Shown: one piece after another, positions 38,608-46,994 of the stretch
Numbering within the stretch: the stretch's first letter is position 1
Layout of the letters: each line of letters starts with the position of its first letter
From: Pseudomonadota bacterium
GTDB lineage: Bacteria > Desulfobacterota > Anaeroferrophillalia > Anaeroferrophillales > Anaeroferrophillaceae
Direction: 5' to 3'
NCBI GenBank assembly: GCA_034660915.1
Contig: JAYEKE010000093.1
Location: forward strand, 1 to 64,000
DNA length: 64,000 nucleotides
Notes under the pieces: model-generated
Seen by the model: the letters and a program-made list of their open reading frames with translations, nothing else
The model's database searches: none
Told to the model about the DNA's origin: nothing
Position numbers and translations under genes: made by a program

Positions 38608-38897
38608 TGAAAAACTGGTTTAAACTGATATCCTGGGTTGCGGTCATCATGACCGGGGCCCTGCTGATTTACGGCATCCATGACATGCCGGCCTGGGGTG
38701 ACCCCAATTCACCGGCCAACTCCCACGTCTCACCGCGCTATATCCTTGAAGCCACGGAAAAGACCGCCACCCCCAACATCGTTTCAGCGGTTCTGGCCGA
38801 TTACCGGAGCTATGACACCTTGGGAGAGACAACTGTAATTTTCACCGCCGCGATCTCCTGTCTCTTTCTCTTGCGCCGCCGGGGAGGAAAAAAGTAG
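38604..38897 (+). CDS. MbhE-like subunit (MrpA C-terminal part)
   Basis: The 97-residue protein has an N-terminal helix (ISWVAVIMTGALLIYGI), a loop with the family motif ANIVSAVLADYRSYDTLGE in near-canonical form (TPNIVSAVLADYRSYDTLGE), and a second helix (TTVIFTAAISCLFLL). This is MbhE, the last piece of MrpA. The start overlaps the previous gene by four bases. Confidence 0.88.
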   Translation: MMKNWFKLISWVAVIMTGALLIYGIHDMPAWGDPNSPANSHVSPRYILEATEKTATPNIVSAVLADYRSYDTLGETTVIFTAAISCLFLLRRRGGKK

Positions 38898-39311
38898 ATG
38901 CTAGAATACATTCTGGCCAAATATAATTTCTGGATCTACGTTGTCCTGATGATGATCGGTCTCTATGCCATGATGGGCAAGCGCAACCTCGTCAAGAAAT
39001 TAATCGGCATGAATATCTTCCAGACCTCAATCATCCTCTTTTTTGTCTCTACCGGGGTCAAGAAAGGCGGTGCCACGGTTCCGATTCTTATGGGACATGG
39101 TCACGGTCACGGCCAGCACCTCATCCAGGTAGCCGACTACCTCAACCCCCTGCCCCATGTCCTGATGCTGACGGCAATCGTCGTCTCAATCGCGACCACC
39201 GGCGTTGCCCTGGCAACGCTTATCCTCATATATAAACGTTACCACACCCTGGAGGAGGATGAGATTATGGCAATCAGAAAAGATCCTTCTGCTTACAAAA
39301 CACTAGGCTAA
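38898..39311 (+). CDS. mrpC: Mrp-type antiporter subunit C (NuoK-like)
   Basis: The 137-residue protein has three helices. MIGLYAMMGKRNLVKKLIGMNIFQTSIILFF is the MrpC/NuoK signature. A histidine-rich loop, GHGHGHGQH, lies between helices two and three and could bind metal. TTGVALATLILIYKRYHTLEEDEI is the family end. It starts directly after the MbhE-like gene. Confidence 0.92.
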   Translation: MLEYILAKYNFWIYVVLMMIGLYAMMGKRNLVKKLIGMNIFQTSIILFFVSTGVKKGGATVPILMGHGHGHGQHLIQVADYLNPLPHVLMLTAIVVSIATTGVALATLILIYKRYHTLEEDEIMAIRKDPSAYKTLG

Positions 39312-39402
39312 ACGTTGGGATGAAAATAACTACATAAATTGTGGCGTCACAACATATCTATAGCCGCAGTCAATCTTTGAACCTGTAAAAGAATAATATT
39401 TA

Positions 39403-40905
39403 ATGATCGATCAGCTTCCCGCTTTAATCATTGTCGCCCCCTTGCTCGGGGCCTTACTGACCCCGATTATCGGTTGGCGCTACCGCCAGCTCTGCCGCCC
39501 TTGTGCGCTTATGATTCTGGTCATCCCTCTCTACGCTTCCTGTGGAGCGCTGTTGCAGGTTGTCAGGACCGGCCCCTTCGGCTACAATCTCGGCGGCTGG
39601 GCCCCACCCTGGGGGATTGAATACCGGATCGATTACTTAAGCGGCCTGATGCTGGTTCTGATAGCAGCCATCGGCCTGCTGGCGGCATTTAACGCCAAAC
39701 CCGGTGTCAAAATGGATCTCCGGGGCAAAGAACCCCACTTTTATACCCTTCTGCTTCTCCAGATTACCGGACTGCTGGGCATTGTCATCACCGGCGATCT
39801 TTTCAATATCTTTGTATTTCTTGAGATCTCTTCACTTTCCGGATACGGACTTATCGCCCATGGAGAAGACGGAGCTCCGATGGCGACCTTTAATTATATC
39901 ATCATCGGCACCATCGGTGCCAGTTTCTACCTGCTTGGGGTCGGCTATCTTTACATGGCTACCGGCTCCCTCAATATTGCTGATCTCGCAACAATCCTGC
40001 CCAACCTCTACCATTCCAAGATGATCCTCGTTGGGTTTGCCTTTTTTACCACCGGCGTCGCCATCAAGATGGGACTCTTTCCGCTCCATGTCTGGATGCC
40101 GGACGCTTATACCACCGCCCCGTCCCCGGTCAGCACCCTGATTGCCCCCTTGATGACCAAGGTCGCAGCCTATATCCTGATCCGCATCATGTTTACCCTC
40201 TTTCAACCTGAGTTTTCCATCTCAGTGGTTCCCGCGGCCACGATTCTCGGCTGGATGGCGGTGGTTGCCATCATTGTCGGCGGCATCAAGGCCCTGGCCC
40301 AGACCGACATCAAAAGAATGGTCACCTATATCATGATTGCCGAGGTCGGCTATATCGTTATGGGGATCAGCGTCATGAACCGGCCCGGCCTGACCGGTGC
40401 CATCCTCCACATCGTCAATGATGCCTGCATGGTCTTCTGCCTCTTTCTGGTAATCGGCGCCATCTCCTATAAAGGTCATGGCCGGGAGATATATCACTTT
40501 CAGCATCTTAACAAAAAGATGCCCTTTACGATGGCCGCTTTTGTCATCGTTGCCCTCTCAATGTGCGGCATCCCGCCAGCCTGCGGTTTCTTCAGTAAAT
40601 GGTACCTGATTATGGGTACAATTGTGGCCAAACAGTGGGTTTTCTCGATTACTTTGCTGGGCAGCAGCCTGGTTAATGCGGTTCTCTTTTTTCGCATCAT
40701 TGAAAAAGCCTATCTCGCACCTCTGGACGGCGGTGCCCATAGCCACGATCATGATCGTGAAGAGGTGGTCGTAGTCCGCGATGAGGCTCCGGCCAGCATG
40801 CTGATTCCCATCCTGATCATGGCGGCAATTATCATTATTCTCGGCCCTTTGAGCGGCAAAATCATTGCCGCGGTAATTCAACATGCGGTACCGGCGGCTT
40901 TTTAA
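39403..40905 (+). CDS. mrpD: Antiporter-like subunit 1 (MrpD/NuoM type)
   Basis: The product has 500 residues and about 14 membrane helices. The ion-path residues are kept: glutamate in NIFVFLEISSLSG (TM5), lysine in TGVAIKMGLFPLHVWMPDAY (TM7), lysine in APLMTKVAAYILIR (TM8). Near the C-terminus a loop HSHDHDRE may bind metal. It is one of three paralogous proton- or sodium-conducting subunits here. No NuoB/C/D/I or hydrogenase genes accompany it. Confidence 0.92.
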   Translation: MIDQLPALIIVAPLLGALLTPIIGWRYRQLCRPCALMILVIPLYASCGALLQVVRTGPFGYNLGGWAPPWGIEYRIDYLSGLMLVLIAAIGLLAAFNAKPGVKMDLRGKEPHFYTLLLLQITGLLGIVITGDLFNIFVFLEISSLSGYGLIAHGEDGAPMATFNYIIIGTIGASFYLLGVGYLYMATGSLNIADLATILPNLYHSKMILVGFAFFTTGVAIKMGLFPLHVWMPDAYTTAPSPVSTLIAPLMTKVAAYILIRIMFTLFQPEFSISVVPAATILGWMAVVAIIVGGIKALAQTDIKRMVTYIMIAEVGYIVMGISVMNRPGLTGAILHIVNDACMVFCLFLVIGAISYKGHGREIYHFQHLNKKMPFTMAAFVIVALSMCGIPPACGFFSKWYLIMGTIVAKQWVFSITLLGSSLVNAVLFFRIIEKAYLAPLDGGAHSHDHDREEVVVVRDEAPASMLIPILIMAAIIIILGPLSGKIIAAVIQHAVPAAF

Positions 40906-40951
40906 TCCGCAAAACCGGTGAGTATTTAACTTTATTAAGGACTTGTAATTC

Positions 40952-42445
40952 ATGGGTGAAGTGATCTATTCGGCGAAACCATTGTGGGCTGTACTGGTCT
41001 CGATGATTGCCGCTTTTCTGATCCTTTTGACTGGCGAAAAGGCCCGCAACCTCCGGGAAGGCTGGACCATCCTGGCGGCGCTGATCAAATTCGGTCTGGT
41101 CTTCTCCCTGATTGAACCCGTTCTCGCGGGCAAAACCATAGAGTATACCCTGATCACCCTGCTGCCCGGGGTAGCGTTGCAGTTTAGAGTCGATGCCTTT
41201 GGCCTGCTTTTTGGCGTGGTCGCAGCCACCTTATGGATTCCAACCTCTTTCTATTCCATCGGCTATGTCAGAACCCTCAACGAACACGGCCAGAGCCGCT
41301 ACTTTTTCAGCTTTGCCATCTGCCTCTCTTCGGCAATTGGCATAGCCTTTGCCGGCAACCTCCTGACCCTGCTGATCTTCTATGAAATTCTGACCATCGC
41401 AACCTGGCCCCTGGTCATCCATCATGAAGATAAAAGCTCCATCATGGGGGGACGCAAATATCTGGTCTATACCCTGACCGCAGGCTGCACCCTGCTACTG
41501 GCAATCGGGATCACCTATTCCTTAACCGGCACCCTCAATTTTACCAGCGGCGGTTTTCTCGCCGGCCACGGTTCACCTGGTTTATTAATCCTTCTCCTGG
41601 CCATGTTCATTGCCGGCTTCGGAGTCAAGGCCGGAATCATGCCCTTTCATGAGTGGCTTCCGTCAGCCATGGTCGCCCCAACCCCGGTAAGTGCCCTGTT
41701 GCACGCGGTAGCCGTGGTCAAAGCCGGGGTTTTTGGCTGTGTCCGGGTAATCCTTTTTGTCTTCGGCCCGGAACTCCTGCACCAACTCGGGGTCTGGACC
41801 GTTCTGGCCGGAGTTGTGGCTTTTACTGTAGTCGCGGCCGGATTGCTGGCTTTAGGGCAGGATCACCTCAAACGACGACTGGCCTTTTCAACCATCAACA
41901 ATCTGGCCCTGATAATCTTGGGCGTCAGCCTGTTGAGCAAAAACTCGATGACCGGCGGCATCCTCCATCTTGCCAACCACGCATTTATGAAGATCACCCT
42001 CTTCTTCTGCGCCGGAGCGATCTACGCCAAAACCCACAAGGATCATGTCAGCCAGCTTGATGGTCTCGGCCGGCAAATGCCCTTTACCTTTGCCGCCTTT
42101 ACGATTGCCGCAATGGGGCTTTGTGGACTCCCGCCGGTCAATGGTTTTATCAGTAAATGGTTTCTCTGTCTGGGAGCCGTCGAGACCCACCAGATCATTT
42201 TTCTCTTTGTCATCCTGACCAGCGCTATGCTTGATGTCGCCTTCTTCTTTCCGATAATCTACAATGGCTACTTCAAAAAACCGCTACCCGATGTCGCGCC
42301 GAAAATTGATGAGGCACCCATGCTCATGGTGATCCCTTTATGCATGACGGCAATTTTTTGCATTATTTTAGGGGTCATGCCCAACGCTTTTCTCAACTTC
42401 TTCAACATTGTCCGACTCGCCGTGACCAACGTTCTCGGAGGATGA
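40952..42445 (+). CDS. Antiporter-like subunit 2 (NuoL/M type)
   Basis: The 497-residue membrane protein is a paralogue of the preceding one. The TM5 glutamate is in LLIFYEILTIATWPL. TM7 shows AGFGVKAGIMPFHEWLPSAMVAPTPVSALLHAVAVVKAG with both lysines, a pattern close to the N-terminal half of MrpA/NuoL. It may supply the MrpA-type channel, since the MrpA C-terminal parts are separate genes upstream. Confidence 0.9.
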   Translation: MGEVIYSAKPLWAVLVSMIAAFLILLTGEKARNLREGWTILAALIKFGLVFSLIEPVLAGKTIEYTLITLLPGVALQFRVDAFGLLFGVVAATLWIPTSFYSIGYVRTLNEHGQSRYFFSFAICLSSAIGIAFAGNLLTLLIFYEILTIATWPLVIHHEDKSSIMGGRKYLVYTLTAGCTLLLAIGITYSLTGTLNFTSGGFLAGHGSPGLLILLLAMFIAGFGVKAGIMPFHEWLPSAMVAPTPVSALLHAVAVVKAGVFGCVRVILFVFGPELLHQLGVWTVLAGVVAFTVVAAGLLALGQDHLKRRLAFSTINNLALIILGVSLLSKNSMTGGILHLANHAFMKITLFFCAGAIYAKTHKDHVSQLDGLGRQMPFTFAAFTIAAMGLCGLPPVNGFISKWFLCLGAVETHQIIFLFVILTSAMLDVAFFFPIIYNGYFKKPLPDVAPKIDEAPMLMVIPLCMTAIFCIILGVMPNAFLNFFNIVRLAVTNVLGG

Positions 42446-42446
42446 G

Positions 42447-42668
42447 ATGAAAACAACCATCCGGCGCCGCATCATGCTGGCAGCAATCCTTGCACTCTTT
42501 CTCTTAGGGTTTTTGTTTCCCAATCCGCACCCCCATTTCTGGTGGCAGAAGATCCCTGTATTCGACATTTTCTTCGGTTTTTTCGGCTCTATCCTGCTTA
42601 TCGTTTTTGCCAAATGGCTCGGACATAACTGGCTGCTTAAAGATAAGGACTATTATAACAATGATTAA
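42447..42668 (+). CDS. Small two-helix membrane protein of the Mrp-like operon
   Basis: The 73-residue protein has helix 1 (IMLAAILALFLLGFLFP), a loop NPHPHFWWQKIPVFD, and helix 2 (IFFGFFGSILLIVFAKWLG), then KDKDYY. The start follows the previous stop after one base. The stop overlaps the next ATG (ATGATTAA). Similar short proteins are associated with this type of cluster as far as I recall. No function is known. Confidence 0.8.
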   Translation: MKTTIRRRIMLAAILALFLLGFLFPNPHPHFWWQKIPVFDIFFGFFGSILLIVFAKWLGHNWLLKDKDYYNND

Positions 42669-44442
42669 CCTGCCACCGGCCTTCATCTATATCATCGGTG
42701 CCCTGCTGATTCCGCTGATCCGGGGACGTCGCTTGCAGCAGGCTGTGGCCCTGCTGATCCCGGTTATCGCCATGGCCACTCTTTTGCAAATGCCGCAGGG
42801 CGTCTACTGGCAGGTGCAGTTTCTTGACTATGAACTGATCCTGGGCCGGGTCGACCGCTTAAGCCTGCTCTTTGCCTATATCTTCGTCATCATCTCCTTT
42901 ATCAGCATGATCTACGCTATCCATATCAAGGAGATGGGCCAGCATGTCGCCGCCTATCTCTATGTCGGCAGCACTTTAGGAGTGGTCTTTGCCGGCGATC
43001 TCTTTTCGCTCTTTTTCTTCTGGGAAATCATGGCGGCAGCCTCGGTTTTTCTCATCTGGTACAACAAAACTCCGACTTCACTGATGGCCGGTTTCCGTTA
43101 CGCCATGGTTCATCTCTTCGGCGGGGCCATCCTTTTAGGCGGGATTGTCATGCAGGTTTCAAGTACCGGCTCAATCGCCTTTAATCCTTTTGACCTGAGT
43201 ACGCTGGCGGCCAAATTCATCCTTTTCGGCTTCCTCATCAACGCCGCGGTGCCGCCACTCCACGCCTGGCTGCCTGATGCCTATCCTGAAGGAACCATCA
43301 CCGGCAGCGTCTTCATGACCGCCTTTACCACCAAAAGCGCGGTCTATGTTCTGGCCCGCTCCTTCGCCGGAACCGAACTTCTGGTTTGGCTCGGAGCGAT
43401 CATGGCCGTCTACGGGGTCATCTATGCAATCATTGAAAAGGATATCCGCCGCCTGTTATCCTACCACATCGTCAGTCAGGTCGGTTACATGGTCTGCGCC
43501 GTCGGACTCGGCAGCGAGATGGCGCTCAACGGGGCCGGAGCCCACGCCTTCTGCCATATTATCTATAAAGCGGTACTCTTCATGGGAATGGGAGCGGTTA
43601 TTCAGGTTACCGGCCGCCGCAATATCCTCGACCTTAAAGGCCGTAATCTCTATCGCCAGATGCCGATTACCCTGGTGCTCTATATGGTTGGGGCTTTCTC
43701 GATCTCAGCGGTACCTCTCTTTAACGGTTTTGTCAGCAAAACCATGATTGTGGCCGCCGCCGGCTACGGTCATCGGCCGGTCATTGAACTGATGTTACAT
43801 CTGGCTTCAGTGGGTACATTTTTAAGTGTCGGCCTCAAACTCCCCTGGGGGGTCTGGTTCGGAAAAGCGGACGGCAGTGAAGATGAAATTGCCAATGTCA
43901 AAGAGCCGCCTCTCAACATGCAAATCGGTATGGGCTTAGGCGCCCTGCTCTGTGTGATCACCGGGATTTTTCCCCAAACCCTTTATAAACTTTTACCATA
44001 CGAAGTCCATTTCCACCCCTACACCCCAAGCCATGTGGTCGCCTCATTGCAACTACTGCTGCTGACTCTGGCCGGATTCTGCCTCTATATTGACAAACTG
44101 ATGGCCGGCAAGAAATCAATCAGCCTTGATACCGACTGGTTTTACCGAATCTTCGGCTGGACAGTACTACTCTTTTGCCGCTACCCATTAAATCGTTTTC
44201 GCAACCTTGTCCAGCTCGCCTTCGCCGATAAAATCCAAATCGCCGCACGTTTAAGCAAACACCCTTACGCCCTGCTTGAAATTGTCTGGTATGCAATTAT
44301 TGGTCAGGAGAAGTCAATGACTGAACTCCTCCAGCGGCCATATAACGAAAAGGATTACCGGGTACCGATCGGCATCGGGGTCTGCGCCTCCCTGATTTTT
44401 CTCTTCCTCTATGCCCTGATATATATGCGGGTCGCCGGATGA
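42661..44442 (+). CDS. Antiporter-like subunit 3 (NuoL/MrpD type), altered TM7
   Basis: The ATG at 42661 overlaps the previous stop; the longer frame from 42607 would lie inside that gene. The 593 residues have about 14 helices plus a C-terminal extension with further helices. The TM5 glutamate is kept in LFFFWEIMAAAS. The usual TM7 lysine is absent: the segment reads GFLINAAVPPLHAWLPDAY. The TM8 lysine is kept in TAFTTKSAVYVLAR. It is the last gene of the operon and converges with the activator gene 20 bases away. Confidence 0.9.
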   Translation: MINLPPAFIYIIGALLIPLIRGRRLQQAVALLIPVIAMATLLQMPQGVYWQVQFLDYELILGRVDRLSLLFAYIFVIISFISMIYAIHIKEMGQHVAAYLYVGSTLGVVFAGDLFSLFFFWEIMAAASVFLIWYNKTPTSLMAGFRYAMVHLFGGAILLGGIVMQVSSTGSIAFNPFDLSTLAAKFILFGFLINAAVPPLHAWLPDAYPEGTITGSVFMTAFTTKSAVYVLARSFAGTELLVWLGAIMAVYGVIYAIIEKDIRRLLSYHIVSQVGYMVCAVGLGSEMALNGAGAHAFCHIIYKAVLFMGMGAVIQVTGRRNILDLKGRNLYRQMPITLVLYMVGAFSISAVPLFNGFVSKTMIVAAAGYGHRPVIELMLHLASVGTFLSVGLKLPWGVWFGKADGSEDEIANVKEPPLNMQIGMGLGALLCVITGIFPQTLYKLLPYEVHFHPYTPSHVVASLQLLLLTLAGFCLYIDKLMAGKKSISLDTDWFYRIFGWTVLLFCRYPLNRFRNLVQLAFADKIQIAARLSKHPYALLEIVWYAIIGQEKSMTELLQRPYNEKDYRVPIGIGVCASLIFLFLYALIYMRVAG

Positions 44443-44461
44443 GTCTTACCGGAAAAAACAA

Positions 44462-45223
44462 TCATAGCTCGGACGCTATCAGGGCCGCCCCATAGGCCCC
44501 GACCATTTGCGGATTTTCCGGGACCAGCACCGTGGTTTTCAACTGTTCTTCCAGCAACCTGCAAACACAGGGGTTCCAGGCAACCCCGCCGACAAAACCG
44601 ATTGTGGCCCCGGAAAGGGAAAACCTTTTCAACATGCTGACAGCCCGGTTGGCAATGGAACGATGGAGACCAAAGGCAATATCCAAACGATTTTCACCCC
44701 GACCCACCATGGAAGTAACTTCCGATTCGGCAAAAACCGCACACATACTGTTAATCTGAATATCTTTTCTCGCCTTGAGCGCCTCCTGCCCGAACCGATC
44801 CAGGGGAAATCCTAAAGACATGGCCGTCAATTCCAGAAATTTACCGGTGCCGGCAGCACAACGGTCATTCATCTCAAATTTGCGCACTCTACCCTCTGGA
44901 TTCAGAGCTATAACTTTTGAATCCTGACCGCCGATATCCAAAATAACATCGACATCGGGCAGCAGGGCCCGGCAACCGGCAGCCACGGCTTTAATTTCGG
45001 TCACCGTCTGGCTGTCAGCTCCATGGGTCGTCTCAAAAAGGTGTCGGCCATAGCCGGTAGCCAGCAAATAGTCACAGTGTTCACCCGCAAGCAGATTTTC
45101 CGCCTGTTTTACCGGTTCAAAACCGGTCTCCGCCTGACGGCTGGCAACCAGCTGCCCATCTTCGACAATCACCACTTCAATAGTGCGGGAACCCAAATCA
45201 ATACCGGCACAACGCATACACAT
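44462..45223 (-). CDS. ATP-dependent activator (HgdC/BcrAD-type)
   Basis: The 253-residue ASKHA-fold ATPase begins CAGIDLGSRTIEVVIVEDG, with phosphate-binding loops DIGGQDSKVIAL and GFVGGVAWN. The two bridging-cluster cysteines are in NDRCAAGTGKFLE and SMCAVFAESEV, so a homodimer would hold one [4Fe-4S] between subunits. It uses ATP to inject a low-potential electron into its partner, here the double-cubane-type protein 29 bases upstream in the same operon. Confidence 0.92.
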   Translation of the reverse strand: MCMRCAGIDLGSRTIEVVIVEDGQLVASRQAETGFEPVKQAENLLAGEHCDYLLATGYGRHLFETTHGADSQTVTEIKAVAAGCRALLPDVDVILDIGGQDSKVIALNPEGRVRKFEMNDRCAAGTGKFLELTAMSLGFPLDRFGQEALKARKDIQINSMCAVFAESEVTSMVGRGENRLDIAFGLHRSIANRAVSMLKRFSLSGATIGFVGGVAWNPCVCRLLEEQLKTTVLVPENPQMVGAYGAALIASEL

Positions 45224-45251
45224 TCCTGACCATCAGGCTGTAAACCAGCCA

Positions 45252-46529
45252 TCAACTGATAATTTCAATAAACGCTTCAATCCTGGTCTGCAACTGTCCC
45301 ACATCTTCCTGGCTGTAGTCCGTTTCGATACGGAGGAAGTTGCTCCCCTGGTCATTCAAACGCCGCTCCATGGGCATCGATTCAATAATATAGGGCTGAC
45401 AAAACTGCAGGCTGTAATGAATCACCCCATCGGCTTGATAATCACGGCACATCTCGGCCACATGCCGTTCACGATCGGGGTTGGGTGTGAAAACAGCACA
45501 GTCAACCTGAAAATAGCGATCAACGATAGCATTAAGCAGTTCATCCACCGTATTCCCGGCAGTCGCTGTCAGGTTACGCCAGCCTCGTTCGCCAACACAA
45601 GATTCCTCACCTACCACCACGGCCCCCGAACGCTCAATGAGCGAGGGAAGCTTCCAGTTGGGCACGGCCATGGGACAGCCGGAAAGCATAATTTTCGGGG
45701 TATCGGCCGGGAATGCACCTATCTTTTGTTGAATTCGCTCTTCCAGCTCATCACAGAGCTTGTTGATTGATTCGGTAAAACGCTGAGGATCATCGTAAAA
45801 GGCCACCTGGTTAATCAACAGCACATCCAGGCCGGAAATCGGAACCGGATTTGCCGCCCGCAGACGGGTCAATCGCTGCAAGGCCCACCTTTTATTATTT
45901 GTCAGTTCAATCCCCCGGCGGAGGCGATCAACCGTAATCTCAACCCCTGAAAGCTCCTCCATAACCTGCAGAAAACGCCGATATTCCTGGCGCAACAGAT
46001 GCCTGCCGTCTTCCGTCTTCTGCTGGGGAAGATCCATGACATAAAGGTTGGGGATGAGTTCCAGCAGCTGTTCGTAAGACTTCTTTTTGCCGTCGCAGGT
46101 ATTTTCACCCACAACCATATCGGCAGCTTCAAGATATGGGCATACCCTGCTCAGCTTGAAACCAAAGGCTGACTTGATCAGTGAGCAGGTATTGCGCGGG
46201 AGAATTTTTTCCACCTCTTCCATGGCAAAATCCGCCCCGGTACACAGACCTACCAGGATAGCATCAGCCGCCAGAACAATCTCTTCGGGGACAAATACGC
46301 AAAAGGCGCCAATGACCTTGCGTCCTGTTTTTTTGGCATCCAGCAACTCTTTAATCCGTAATCCATGGACCTCTCTCATGACAAAATCGAGATATGCCAT
46401 ACCCCGGGGACGGTTTTTCTGGCTCAGAAAGATATCCTGATATGCCGTCCCCAACCCCTGCAACAAATCATCATGGGCCTGCAAATCCAGCCCCAACTCC
46501 TGCCACATTGGCTGATAATCAACGGTCAT
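45252..46529 (-). CDS. Double-cubane cluster/2-hydroxyacyl-CoA dehydratase-like protein
   Basis: The ATG at 46529 (MTVDYQPMWQELGLDLQ) follows GGAAGGAG and gives 425 residues. The frame beyond 46529 has no similarity. The family blocks are GAFCVFVPEEIVLAADAI, LPRNTCSLIKSAFG, CPYLEAADMVVGENTCDGKKK and ETDYSQEDVGQLQTRIEAF. This resembles E. coli YjiM and the double-cubane cluster proteins more than the alpha/beta dehydratase pairs, because only one such gene is present beside the activator. The substrate is unknown. Confidence 0.85.
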   Translation of the reverse strand: MTVDYQPMWQELGLDLQAHDDLLQGLGTAYQDIFLSQKNRPRGMAYLDFVMREVHGLRIKELLDAKKTGRKVIGAFCVFVPEEIVLAADAILVGLCTGADFAMEEVEKILPRNTCSLIKSAFGFKLSRVCPYLEAADMVVGENTCDGKKKSYEQLLELIPNLYVMDLPQQKTEDGRHLLRQEYRRFLQVMEELSGVEITVDRLRRGIELTNNKRWALQRLTRLRAANPVPISGLDVLLINQVAFYDDPQRFTESINKLCDELEERIQQKIGAFPADTPKIMLSGCPMAVPNWKLPSLIERSGAVVVGEESCVGERGWRNLTATAGNTVDELLNAIVDRYFQVDCAVFTPNPDRERHVAEMCRDYQADGVIHYSLQFCQPYIIESMPMERRLNDQGSNFLRIETDYSQEDVGQLQTRIEAFIEIIS

Positions 46530-46994
46530 CCTTATTCTCCTTCCTGCCATCCGGCAGACTACAACCGAACATAGTCTAAAATCAATCTTGCTCCAGACAT
46601 CGCATAACCAATGGCACAATAAAAAATTCATCTTTGAGGCAGGCAAAACCTGAGGCATGAGGCGTACTTCAGCGTACGTTGTAATGACAAAGGTCGCAGC
46701 ATAGAAAAGAAGATGAAGCTTTCACGAAGCCACTAAAATATATAATGGGAAAACAGCACAAGGTCTAATTTTTTATGCCAATGGTAGTCTTCCTATCCAT
46801 AGCAATAACCGATCATTACCGGCTTTTTGGGAAACAGCTCCCACCGGTCACGGCAACAATCAGAGGGATGTGATAGGCTGACGGGAAAACAATATCAGGA
46901 TCAGCGGGAAATCAGGAAATAGACAGAATTGCGTTCAGGAGGGAAAGGAATAAAGCTACTTTGTACTCTGAATCATCGTTTTTCAAGACTGCCT
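46530..46994. other. Intergenic region, 465 bp
   Basis: No gene is supported. The part next to the double-cubane gene holds its ribosome-binding site and possibly its promoter. A repeat-like stretch at 46650-46733 is listed separately. The rest shows nothing I can name. Confidence 0.4.
46650..46733. repeat. GGCGTAC palindrome-containing repeat, copy 1
   Basis: The block GAGGCGTACTTCAGCGTACG is followed by spaced words ATGACAAAGG, GAAGATGAAGC and CACGAAGCC. A degenerate relative occurs at 54445-54520. The core CGTAC...GTACG can form a hairpin. Confidence 0.3.

Noticed and set aside
39403-44442. Complex I (nuo) operon
   Set aside because: The NuoL/M/N-like genes come with MrpE, B, F, G and C and without NuoB, C, D, H or I, so an Mrp/Mbh-type module fits better.
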